Part shown: positions 1-5,982 of the stretch, piece by piece | Layout: each line of letters opens with the position of its first letter | Position numbering within the stretch: the first letter of the stretch is position 1 | Assembly (NCBI GenBank): GCA_946480655.1 | Contig: CAMLKN010000075.1 | Coordinates: forward strand, 1-9,836 | Origin: an uncultured Devosia sp. | GTDB lineage: Bacteria; Pseudomonadota; Alphaproteobacteria; Rhizobiales; Devosiaceae | Direction of reading: 5' to 3' | Length of the DNA: 9,836 nucleotides | Notes under the pieces: generated by a model | Told to the model about the DNA's origin: nothing | The model's input: the letters and a program-made list of their open reading frames with translations, nothing else | Database searches by the model: none | Position numbers and translations under genes: made by a program

Positions 1-802
1 TCGCTGCGCCATCGCGGATATCCTTGGCGCCCGGCGCGTCGACATGGCGATAGCGCGCTTCGATGAAGCTGTAGAGTCCGAAAGCGACGAGGCCGACCGC
101 GGCCGCCGCATAAAGCACGGATCCAAAAGGAAGCGAGCGGAGCCAATCGAGAGCCTCCGACGTGCCGCCCGCCTGTTCCGGGCTGACAGTAATCGCGGCA
201 TAGATGATGAAGCCCCCGGTGACGGCAAGGAGCAGGCCGCGCGCCGCGAGACCGGCGCCGCAGACAGGCTTGAGCAACGCCTCGTGGGTCCTGGGAAGCC
301 TGACGCGCTTGCGATAGCTGCCGGACAGACCGCGCCAGATTTGGAGCACGCCGGCCACTATGAGGGCCAAGCCGCCCAGCCCCAGCAGCACGTTGCCCAA
401 GGGCAGCCTCAGCGCCGTGGCCACGATACCCTGCTGTCCGCCCGAGCCGGCACCAGCGCCCGCCCCTGAGACCGCCGTGGCCAGAGCGCCGAAGGCAAGG
501 GTACCGTTCGCCAAAGCGCTGCCGAAATTGCCCGTCCGGATGGCCATGGCCTTCGCAGTGCTGCCCTGGTGATCGGCATCAAGGATCGCCTGGGCGAGGC
601 GCCACAGGACATGGCCCACGAGGCCCAGGGCGACAGCGCCAAGCAGCACCCTCCCCAGAGGCTGGGTCAGGAGCGTGGAGAAGGCCCCTTCTGGCGAAGC
701 CTCGGCTCCGGCGCCCAGAAGAGCAATGCCGCCCAATATGGCATAGACGATGCCTCTTGCAGCGTATCCCAACCTCGCGAGGCGTTCGAAATTGTTGCTC
801 AC
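1..802 (-). CDS. DUF1206 family integral membrane protein (3' end cut by window edge)
   Basis: Reading leftward from a GTG at 802-800 gives 267 residues with no stop before the window edge. The family is usually about 270 residues, so only a few residues should be missing. About six hydrophobic segments are visible (roughly residues 13-31, 49-72, 94-112, 135-157, 182-204, 226-247). They form three tandem two-helix units: PLGRVLLG at 48, PLGNVLLG at 134 and PFGSVLYA at 225 each begin the second helix of a unit, and ARLGYAARG at 9 and GAGLAARG at 182 mark equivalent first helices. This triplication and the EARYR ending fit DUF1206, a bacterial inner-membrane family of unknown biochemical function. 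The GTG start is preceded by GGAGGG four bases upstream and an in-frame TAG lies further up, so the start is well fixed. The gene is divergent from the helicase gene. Function cannot be stated beyond membrane location. Confidence 0.85.
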   Translation of the reverse strand, partial: MSNNFERLARLGYAARGIVYAILGGIALLGAGAEASPEGAFSTLLTQPLGRVLLGAVALGLVGHVLWRLAQAILDADHQGSTAKAMAIRTGNFGSALANGTLAFGALATAVSGAGAGAGSGGQQGIVATALRLPLGNVLLGLGGLALIVAGVLQIWRGLSGSYRKRVRLPRTHEALLKPVCGAGLAARGLLLAVTGGFIIYAAITVSPEQAGGTSEALDWLRSLPFGSVLYAAAAVGLVAFGLYSFIEARYRHVDAPGAKDIRDGAA

Positions 803-806
803 TTGA

Positions 807-812
807 CCCTCC
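807..812 (-). promoter_or_regulatory. Ribosome binding site for the DUF1206 gene
   Basis: GGAGGG on the minus strand, four bases before the GTG at 802. It is the strongest Shine-Dalgarno match near this gene and decides the non-ATG start. Confidence 0.7.
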
Positions 813-901
813 AGACTACTAGGGTGGCAACGTCGCGCCCGCTTCGCCGTTCCGCCTGAGACGCCCATTTACCGCTTTTCCCGGTCAGAGGACCAAGACC
901 G

Positions 902-929
902 TTGACAGTCAAAGGGTTTGCGCTATGGT
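902..929 (+). promoter_or_regulatory. Sigma70-type promoter for the RhlE-type helicase gene
   Basis: A perfect -35 box TTGACA (902-907) is followed after 16 bases by TATGGT (924-929), which matches four of six -10 consensus positions. Transcription would begin near 935-937, giving an untranslated leader of about 240 bases before the helicase start. A small dyad, GGTC-AGAG-GACC at 883-894, lies just upstream of the -35 box and could be an operator, but it is too short to argue strongly. The rest of 803-901 holds nothing else I recognise. The promoter for the divergent DUF1206 gene must lie in this stretch but no good match was found. Confidence 0.55.
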
Positions 930-936
930 CCGCGCC

Positions 937-1158
937 GCTGGCTTATCCCAATGGCGGGCGGCATTGAACCGTCTGCTTTCTCTTGGGAAACCAGCGGGAC
1001 ATTGGTGCCTTGCCACAAGCGGCGACCGTTCCGGTGTCCATCTGCGGATGCTTGCAGTGTTTCCTTTCCATCCGCAGTCTGGCAAGGGCCGCTCGCCCCA
1101 AGGACGGAACTTGCAGAACTCCAATGACCGACGCACCGGCCCGAATACTTCGGTCCGG
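937..1158 (+). promoter_or_regulatory. Structured 5' leader of the helicase mRNA, tiled hairpins
   Basis: Four stems can be drawn by hand. Hairpin I (937-995): GCTGG 937-941 with CCAGC 991-995, TCCCAA 946-951 with TTGGGA 983-988, and an inner 8-bp stem 954-961 with 969-976 (two G-U pairs) closing a 7-base loop. Hairpin II (997-1039): GGACATTGG with CCGGTGTCC, nine pairs including two G-U. Hairpin III (1042-1077): CTGCGGATG with CATCCGCAG, nine perfect pairs and an 18-base loop. Hairpin IV (1136-1158): CCGG-C-CCGAA with TTCGG-T-CCGG, nine pairs, one mismatch and a 3-base loop. Hairpins I to III are packed end to end, and I starts at the predicted transcription start. No T-run follows any of them, so they do not look like simple terminators. 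Long structured leaders are known on other DEAD-box helicase and cold-shock mRNAs such as E. coli deaD; a regulatory role here is inferred. Confidence 0.5.
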
Positions 1159-1178
1159 CCAGGCATCGGGCAGCACCG

Positions 1179-2600
1179 TTGAGTGGAACGACCGACTTGA
1201 CCGAAGACTTCTCCGGACTGGGCCTATCCAGCAAGGTTACCGATGCGGTGGCCGCTGCGGGTTACAACAAGCCAACCGAAATTCAGGCGCAGGCCATTCC
1301 TCACCTTCTGCAGAAGAAGGATCTGATCGGCATTGCGCAGACCGGCACGGGCAAGACGGCGAGCTTCGTCCTGCCCATGCTGACCCTGCTCGAGAACGGC
1401 CGCGCCCGCGCCCGCATGCCGCGCACGCTCATTCTTGAGCCGACGCGCGAACTCGCGGCGCAGGTCTCCGAAAATTTCGAGAAATATGGCAAGAACCACC
1501 GCCTGACGATGGCCCTGATCATCGGCGGCGTCTCGTTCGAGGACCAGAACAAGAAGCTCGATCGTGGCGTGGATGTGCTGATCGCCACGCCCGGCCGTCT
1601 GCTCGACCAGTTCGATCGCGGCAAGATCCTGCTGACGGGCGTCGAAATCCTCGTCATCGACGAGGCCGATCGCATGCTGGACATGGGCTTCATCGACGAC
1701 ATCGAAAAGATCGTCAATCGCCTTCCGCCGCGCCGCCAGACGATGCTGTTCTCGGCCACCATGGACTCCCAGATCGAGAAGCTGACCAAGAAGTTTCTCA
1801 AGGATCCGGTGCATGTCCAGGTTTCGCGCGCCGCCTCGACGGCTGACACGATCGACCAGAAACTGGTGAAAGTGTCGTCCAAGCCGGACGAAAAGCGCGC
1901 TGCCCTGCGTGAGCGCATCGACGCATCCGAAGGGCTGACCAACGCCATTATCTTTTGCAACCGCAAGCGCGACGTGGCCACCCTGGCCAATTCGCTCAAG
2001 CGCCACGGCTATAGCGTCGGCGCCCTCCATGGCGACATGGACCAGAAGAGCCGCATGGAAACGCTCGATGCGTTCAAGACGAACAAGCTGACCCTGCTGG
2101 TGGCCAGCGACGTGGCGGCCCGCGGGCTCGACATTCCGGCAGTGAGCCATGTGTTCAACTTCGACGTGCCCGTGCATGCCGAAGACTACGTGCATCGCAT
2201 CGGTCGTACCGGCCGCGCCGGGCGTTCGGGCGTTGCCTACACCCTGGTTGCGCCAGCCGACGGCAAGCATCTCGATGCAATCCTCAAGTTGATCCAGAAG
2301 CCGATCGACTGGCTAGAGGACAAACGAGAAGCAAAGTCCGCCAACGGTGCAGATGCTTCGGCAGAAGCGGAAGCAAAGCCGAAGCGTGGGCGCAGGGGGC
2401 GTGCAGAGAAGGAAACGGCCGAGGCAGCCAAGGCGCCGCCAGCGGCGGTGACCGCGGCGAAGGAGACACCTTCCCAACCGCGTGCCAACCGTCGGCAACG
2501 CCCCGCTCAGAAGGTCGAAGTGCAGGATGCGGACTCGCCGTTCGGCGACGCGGGACCGGTCCCCGCATTCTTGTTGCGTCCCGCCAGGCTTCCCGAATAA
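1179..2600 (+). CDS. RhlE-type DEAD-box ATP-dependent RNA helicase
   Basis: A 473-residue superfamily 2 RNA helicase, expected to unwind RNA duplexes using ATP in ribosome assembly or RNA turnover in the cytoplasm. The motifs are complete and in order: Q motif around PTEIQ (32-36), motif I AQTGTGKT (53-60), Ia PTRELAAQ (88-95), GG (116-117), TPGRL (137-141), II DEAD (161-164), III SAT (192-194), IV IIFCN (257-261), V ARGLDIP (314-320) and VI HRIGRTGRAG (339-348). The stretch VEILVIDEADRMLDMGFI is typical of the RhlE group. Residues about 385-445 are a low-complexity Ala/Lys/Arg/Glu tail, and the protein ends with a hydrophobic PVPAFLLRPARL peptide. The start is uncertain: TTG at 1179 is used here, TTG at 1197 is the alternative, no ATG or GTG is available in frame before motif I, and a TGA at 1125 closes the frame upstream. 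The RBS is weak. The function is secure; the exact paralogue name is not. Confidence 0.93.
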   Translation: MSGTTDLTEDFSGLGLSSKVTDAVAAAGYNKPTEIQAQAIPHLLQKKDLIGIAQTGTGKTASFVLPMLTLLENGRARARMPRTLILEPTRELAAQVSENFEKYGKNHRLTMALIIGGVSFEDQNKKLDRGVDVLIATPGRLLDQFDRGKILLTGVEILVIDEADRMLDMGFIDDIEKIVNRLPPRRQTMLFSATMDSQIEKLTKKFLKDPVHVQVSRAASTADTIDQKLVKVSSKPDEKRAALRERIDASEGLTNAIIFCNRKRDVATLANSLKRHGYSVGALHGDMDQKSRMETLDAFKTNKLTLLVASDVAARGLDIPAVSHVFNFDVPVHAEDYVHRIGRTGRAGRSGVAYTLVAPADGKHLDAILKLIQKPIDWLEDKREAKSANGADASAEAEAKPKRGRRGRAEKETAEAAKAPPAAVTAAKETPSQPRANRRQRPAQKVEVQDADSPFGDAGPVPAFLLRPARLPE

Positions 2601-2742
2601 TACGACAGCACTATTGGCCAAAAGCCGAGAGAATCTTGTTGAGGGCCGATTGAGTTGTGGGTGTGTGGGGCTGTATCTAATGCCCACGACTCGTTTATCG
2701 TAGAACGATCCGGTAAGGGCGCAGAGGGGCGCGGGGTGGGCA
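2601..2742 (+). promoter_or_regulatory. Helicase-GGDEF intergenic region with a weak promoter candidate
   Basis: No clear rho-independent terminator follows the helicase stop. A weak promoter candidate is TTGAGT (2650-2655), 18 bases, then TATCTA (2674-2679). Downstream is a short hairpin, TCGTT 2691-2695 with AACGA 2704-2708, extendable by two pairs across a one-base bulge. The purine- and G-rich stretch just before the GTG at 2743 could serve as the ribosome binding site. The two genes may be co-transcribed or separately transcribed; the sequence does not decide. Confidence 0.25.
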
Positions 2743-3810
2743 GTGTCGGACCAGGAATTCACGCGTACCTTGGGCTATGCCAATGCAGCGTTCGACCTGC
2801 TCAAACGCAGCGGGATTCCGCCCTATCCGCAATTCTATGAATTGCTCTATACCTATGCGACCGGTGTGAACCCGTCGCTGAACAACCGCATCAATGCGAT
2901 TTTCCGTAGCGGCACGGTACCCACATCTGACCTGGCCGAAACACTCTACAACGAGTTCCTGAAGTCCGACGTCAATGACCGGATGTCGAGCGTTTCGGAG
3001 CGCATGCATGCGCGTATCGAAGCGGTGCATGAAGCCATCGATAGCGCCATGACCACGGCCAATGCCTATTCCGGCTCGCTGCAATCCGCGAGCGGTGATC
3101 TCGAGCGTGATCTTACCGGCGAGGACATGAAGCTGCTGGCAACCCGCCTGCTGGCCGAAACCCGCCGGATGCAGGAGACCAACCGGCAGCTCGAAACCAA
3201 GCTCGAGGCGTCGCGCGAGGATATTGCCGCGCTACAGCGCGACCTGGACGATGTTCGCCGCGAGTCCATGCTCGACCCGCTGACCAAGATCGCCAATCGC
3301 AAGAGCTTCGACGAGGGCCTCGATGAAGCCATCCGCGAAGCCGCGACGTCGGGGCAACCCCTTTCGCTGCTATTGGTCGATATCGACCATTTCAAGACCT
3401 TCAACGACACATACGGGCACCAGACCGGTGATCAGGTGTTGCGGCTTGTTGCGATGACCCTGAAATCCAACATCAAGGGCAAGGATCTCGCGGCGCGCTA
3501 TGGCGGCGAGGAATTCGTGGCCATCCTGCCCTGGACCGACCTCGAGGGTGGCCTGATCGTTGCGGAGAATATCCGCAAGGCCATTCAGGCCAAGGAACTC
3601 CTGAAGCGTTCGACAAACGAAAAGCTGGGCCGCATCACGGCTTCGTTCGGTGTCGCCTCATTCCGCCCCACCGACAATGCCATGTCCCTGATCGAACGCG
3701 CCGATCGCTGCCTCTATGCGGCCAAGCGTGCCGGCCGCAATCGCGTTGTCAGCGAGTCCGAATTGATCGAAATCGAGGAAGCGCCGGCGCAAGGCGCGTC
3801 GGCGGCCTGA
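2743..3810 (+). CDS. Predicted diguanylate cyclase (GGDEF domain, cytosolic)
   Basis: A 355-residue protein expected to make the second messenger cyclic di-GMP from two GTP. No signal peptide or membrane helix is visible. Residues 1 to about 110 form a helical N-terminal domain of unknown role containing GIPPYPQFYELLYTYATG (24-41). Residues about 130-175 look like a coiled coil leading into the catalytic domain (about 176-335). Active-site features are intact: metal Asp213 in LVDIDHFK, Asn221 and Asp230 in FNDTYGHQTGD for substrate binding, and the signature GGEEF at 254-258. The product-inhibition I-site, normally RxxD nine residues before the signature, reads KGKD (245-248), so its Arg is replaced by Lys. 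The GTG start is supported by the MSDQEFTRTLGYAN opening, which fits relatives of this architecture. The stop TGA at 3808-3810 directly abuts the aroA stop. The architecture recalls soluble alphaproteobacterial cyclases such as Caulobacter DgcB; orthology is not claimed. Confidence 0.9.
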   Translation: MSDQEFTRTLGYANAAFDLLKRSGIPPYPQFYELLYTYATGVNPSLNNRINAIFRSGTVPTSDLAETLYNEFLKSDVNDRMSSVSERMHARIEAVHEAIDSAMTTANAYSGSLQSASGDLERDLTGEDMKLLATRLLAETRRMQETNRQLETKLEASREDIAALQRDLDDVRRESMLDPLTKIANRKSFDEGLDEAIREAATSGQPLSLLLVDIDHFKTFNDTYGHQTGDQVLRLVAMTLKSNIKGKDLAARYGGEEFVAILPWTDLEGGLIVAENIRKAIQAKELLKRSTNEKLGRITASFGVASFRPTDNAMSLIERADRCLYAAKRAGRNRVVSESELIEIEEAPAQGASAA

Positions 3811-5091
3811 TCAGTTCGTCGGCGTCAGTTCGACGCCAAGTCCCCGCAGCATGTCCCAATAATCGGGATAGGTCTTGCCGGTGCAGGCAGGGTCAAGGAT
3901 CACGATATTGGGCAGCTTGAGCCCAGCAAGGGCAAAGCTCATCGCGATCCGGTGGTCGTGATAGGTCTCGATCTTGGCGCGAGCGTTGCGATGGTCAAGC
4001 TTCAGGGCTAGTTCCGGGTCGGATGCAACCAGCAACTCGTCTCCCTCTTCCTTCGCGAGGCCCGGATAGATGCGGTTAAGCTCATTGGCCACGGCGCGGA
4101 TGCGGTCGGTTTCCTTGACACGCAGGTTGGCAATACCGACGAAGCGCACAGGACGATTGTTGAAAGCCGCGACCACGGCAATGGTTGGCACAGCATCCTG
4201 CATCTGAGAGCCGTCGATGACTGCGGGCATATTCGGGAACTGGGCGATGACCTCCCGCGCCGCCGCATCGGGCTGGGTGAATGCATCGGCCGGTACGCCG
4301 AGATCGATCTCGCCGCCCGTTAGCGCCTCAATGCCCCAGAGGTAGGTGGCGGCAGACGCGTCGGGTTCGATGTGGAAGTCGGTTGCGCGATAGCCGGTCG
4401 GCTGAACCAGCCAGGAGCCGTCATCGCGGCTCTCGACCTCGGCACCGAAGGCGCGCATGGCAGCCAGGGTCAGGTCGACATAGCCGCGAGCACCGATATC
4501 CTTGCCGGCCAGGGCGACCTCAATGGGCCCGTCGCCGAAGGGTGCCGCCATCAGCAGGGCCGACACATACTGGCTGGAGAGCGAGGCATCGATTTCGACG
4601 CGGCCCGAGCCGAAGCGGCCGGTGCCGTGAATGGTGACGGGCGGACAGCCGGTCGGGGACTGCGCATCGATGCCAAGGGCGTTGAGCGCATCGACCAGAG
4701 GCCGAATGGGGCGCAGGCGCATGTCCTCGTCGCCATCGACCACGACCGTACCCTCAATGGTCGCGACGGCCGCCGTCAGGAAGCGGGTAGCGGTACCGGC
4801 ATTGCCCAGAAACAGCGGCGAGTTCGGCGCCGCGAGACGGCCCGTGCTGCTGACGAGAAAACTCGTCGCATCGGGTTCTTCCACGGTGACGCCCATTTCG
4901 CGCAAGGCGCGCGCCATCAGCACCGTATCCTTGCTCTTGAGTGCACCCGTCAGCCGGCTGGTTCCTTCGGCGAGAGCGGCCAGAAGCAAGGCGCGATTGG
5001 TGATCGACTTGCTGCCGGGTGGCGAGACGCGGCCGGAAAGCGGGCGATTGGGAGGGGCGATGGCGAAGGCTGGCGGAAGGGCGTCGGTCAT
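3811..5091 (-). CDS. aroA: 3-phosphoshikimate 1-carboxyvinyltransferase (EPSP synthase)
   Basis: This 426-residue cytosolic enzyme joins phosphoenolpyruvate to shikimate 3-phosphate, the sixth step of the shikimate pathway to aromatic amino acids. Visible family motifs are PGSKSITNRAL (25-35, with Lys28, Ser29 and Arg33), LGNAGTATRFL (95-105), SSQY (172-175), MQDAVPT with Asp299 at the catalytic Asp position, RVKETDRI (324-331), HDHRIAM (378-384), and GKTYPDYW (405-412, with Lys406). The PGSKS and SSQ motifs are of the E. coli-like class rather than the PGDKS/SAQ type of Agrobacterium CP4. At the position of E. coli Pro101, close to the glyphosate site, this protein has Phe104. The ATG at 5091 has only a weak RBS. 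The gene lies 52 bp after sufA on the same strand and may be the last gene of the suf operon. Its stop (3813-3811) touches the convergent GGDEF stop. Confidence 0.95.
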   Translation of the reverse strand: MTDALPPAFAIAPPNRPLSGRVSPPGSKSITNRALLLAALAEGTSRLTGALKSKDTVLMARALREMGVTVEEPDATSFLVSSTGRLAAPNSPLFLGNAGTATRFLTAAVATIEGTVVVDGDEDMRLRPIRPLVDALNALGIDAQSPTGCPPVTIHGTGRFGSGRVEIDASLSSQYVSALLMAAPFGDGPIEVALAGKDIGARGYVDLTLAAMRAFGAEVESRDDGSWLVQPTGYRATDFHIEPDASAATYLWGIEALTGGEIDLGVPADAFTQPDAAAREVIAQFPNMPAVIDGSQMQDAVPTIAVVAAFNNRPVRFVGIANLRVKETDRIRAVANELNRIYPGLAKEEGDELLVASDPELALKLDHRNARAKIETYHDHRIAMSFALAGLKLPNIVILDPACTGKTYPDYWDMLRGLGVELTPTN

Positions 5092-5121
5092 GATGCCGTG
5101 GTGTTAGGCGAAACCGATAGC

Positions 5122-5137
5122 CGACGCAATCGCGTCG
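5122..5137 (-). terminator. Short hairpin between sufA and aroA, possible weak terminator or attenuator
   Basis: CGACGC (5122-5127) and GCGTCG (5132-5137) form a perfect 6-bp stem with a 4-base loop, starting 6 bases after the sufA stop in the direction of transcription. The sequence after it on the minus strand is GCTATCGGTTTCGCC, with only a TTT run, so full termination is unlikely. It could lower transcription into aroA or protect the suf mRNA end. Confidence 0.35.
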
Positions 5138-5143
5138 TGAAGG

Positions 5144-5524
5144 TCAGGCGTTCGCCCGCGCTTCTGCCAAAGCCTTGAGGTCCGCGGGGGCCAGCGTCAC
5201 GCTTTCCCCACAGCCACAGGCGCCGGTCTGGTTGGGGTTCTTGAAGGTGAAGCTCGAGCCCATCTTGGAGGCTTCGAAATCCATGACCGTGCCCAGCAGG
5301 TACATGGTCGCCTTGGGATCAACCCAGACATTGACGCCATGATCTTCCACATGGTCGTCGCCGGGGATTGGCGCCTCGACATAGTCCATGGTGTAGGACA
5401 CGCCCGCGCAACCGGCATTCTTGATCCCAACCCGCAGCCCGATGACGGGCTTGTCGGAATCTTCAATGATCTCGTTGATGCGCTCGGCAGCGGCATCGGT
5501 CAGAGACATGATCTTGAAGGGCAT
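5144..5524 (-). CDS. sufA: A-type iron-sulfur cluster carrier protein (SufA/HesB-like)
   Basis: A 126-residue HesB/IscA-family protein, slightly above the usual 105-125, that accepts an Fe-S cluster from the SufBCD scaffold and hands it to apoproteins in the cytoplasm. The three conserved cluster-ligand cysteines are present: Cys39 in KNAGCAGVSY and Cys103/Cys105 in the C-terminal ACGCGESV. The ATG at 5524 is chosen because AAAGG lies 10 bases upstream; an alternative ATG at Met6 cannot be excluded. The gene is 53 bp after the sufT-like gene, and a strong hairpin fills that gap. Its place at the end of a suf cluster supports SufA over ErpA or IscA, which share the same motifs. Confidence 0.92.
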   Translation of the reverse strand: MPFKIMSLTDAAAERINEIIEDSDKPVIGLRVGIKNAGCAGVSYTMDYVEAPIPGDDHVEDHGVNVWVDPKATMYLLGTVMDFEASKMGSSFTFKNPNQTGACGCGESVTLAPADLKALAEARANA

Positions 5525-5541
5525 GGGCAGGCGACCTTTAT

Positions 5542-5573
5542 CGGCGTTTCACGATATATAGGACGAAACGCCG
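5542..5573 (-). promoter_or_regulatory. Intercistronic inverted repeat between the sufT-like gene and sufA
   Basis: CGGCGTTTC (5542-5550) and GAAACGCCG (5565-5573) are perfect 9-bp arms around a 14-base loop that contains TATATA on either strand. The structure almost fills the 53-bp gap, begins 4 bases after the upstream stop codon in the direction of transcription, and ends just before the AAAGG of sufA. No T-run follows on the minus strand, so a simple terminator is unlikely. It could be an mRNA processing or stability hairpin, or a DNA operator; the sequence alone does not tell. Confidence 0.5.
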
Positions 5574-5577
5574 GAAA

Positions 5578-5970
5578 TTACCACCAGTTCAACGCGACTT
5601 GGGCTTCTTCGCTCATGCGCGAGGCGTCCCAGGGCGGATCGAAGACCATGTTGACCGTGACATCCTGGATGCCTTCGACGCCGCGGGCGGCATTTTCGAC
5701 CCAGCCCGGCATTTCACCGGCAACCGGGCAGCCAGGCGCGGTCAGGGTCATGTCGATCGTCAGGTTGCGGTTCTCGTCGAGGTCGACCTTGTAGATCAGC
5801 CCCAATTCGTAGATGTCGACGGGGATTTCCGGGTCGTAAACGGTCTTGAGAGCACCGATCAGGTCGGTGGTGATACGCTCGACCTCCGCATCGGGCAGGC
5901 CCGTGGGCATGGTAGGCGCAATGCGGATATCGCTTGCGGTGGCGTCTTCAGTCTTGGCTAGTTCGCTCAT
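5578..5970 (-). CDS. sufT: SUF-associated Fe-S assembly protein, MIP18/DUF59 family (SufT-like)
   Basis: A 130-residue MIP18-family protein of the type found inside suf operons, thought to assist Fe-S cluster maturation or delivery. The family hallmark DPEIPVDIYELGLIY is at 46-60, and the conserved cysteine motif TAPGCPVAGE is at 77-86 with Cys81 as the probable functional residue. The C-terminal DPPWDASRMSEEAQ (111-124) and closing LNWW are typical of the SUF-associated subgroup. Residues 1-25 are a variable, probably disordered lead. The ATG at 5970 has a strong GGAAGG six bases upstream, and the 12-bp gap from the sufS stop indicates a tight operon. The biochemical role of this family is less settled than that of SufA or SufC, so the gene name is used in a broad sense. 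Confidence 0.88.
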   Translation of the reverse strand: MSELAKTEDATASDIRIAPTMPTGLPDAEVERITTDLIGALKTVYDPEIPVDIYELGLIYKVDLDENRNLTIDMTLTAPGCPVAGEMPGWVENAARGVEGIQDVTVNMVFDPPWDASRMSEEAQVALNWW

Positions 5971-5976
5971 CAGCGG

Positions 5977-5982
5977 CCTTCC
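5977..5982 (-). promoter_or_regulatory. Ribosome binding site for the sufT-like gene
   Basis: GGAAGG on the minus strand, directly after the sufS TGA and six bases before the ATG at 5970. The arrangement suggests translation linked to sufS. Confidence 0.6.

Noticed and set aside
1124..1181. ATG at 1124 as the true helicase start, with a frameshift before the Q motif.
   Set aside because: The 1124 frame gives no helicase-like residues and would need an unproven frameshift. Helicase homology starts cleanly at about codon 11 of the 1179 frame.
925..1182. Open frame of 85 codons ending in a TGA that overlaps the helicase TTG (TTGA), like a coupled leader peptide.
   Set aside because: Its ATG lies inside the predicted -10 box, upstream of the transcription start; there is no RBS, and the region is better explained by hairpin-forming leader RNA.
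1224..2270. Open frame of 348 codons on the minus strand across the helicase gene.
   Set aside because: Shadow of the helicase coding strand; the His/Gln/Ala-rich translation is typical of antisense GC-rich codons.
3821..3837. GGCGTC/GACGCC hairpin after the GGDEF stop as a terminator.
   Set aside because: The stem is short, no T-run follows on either strand, and it lies inside the aroA coding region.
4372..5178. Open frame of 268 codons on the plus strand, antisense to aroA and the end of sufA.
   Set aside because: Opposite-strand shadow of aroA with no domain, RBS or promoter support.
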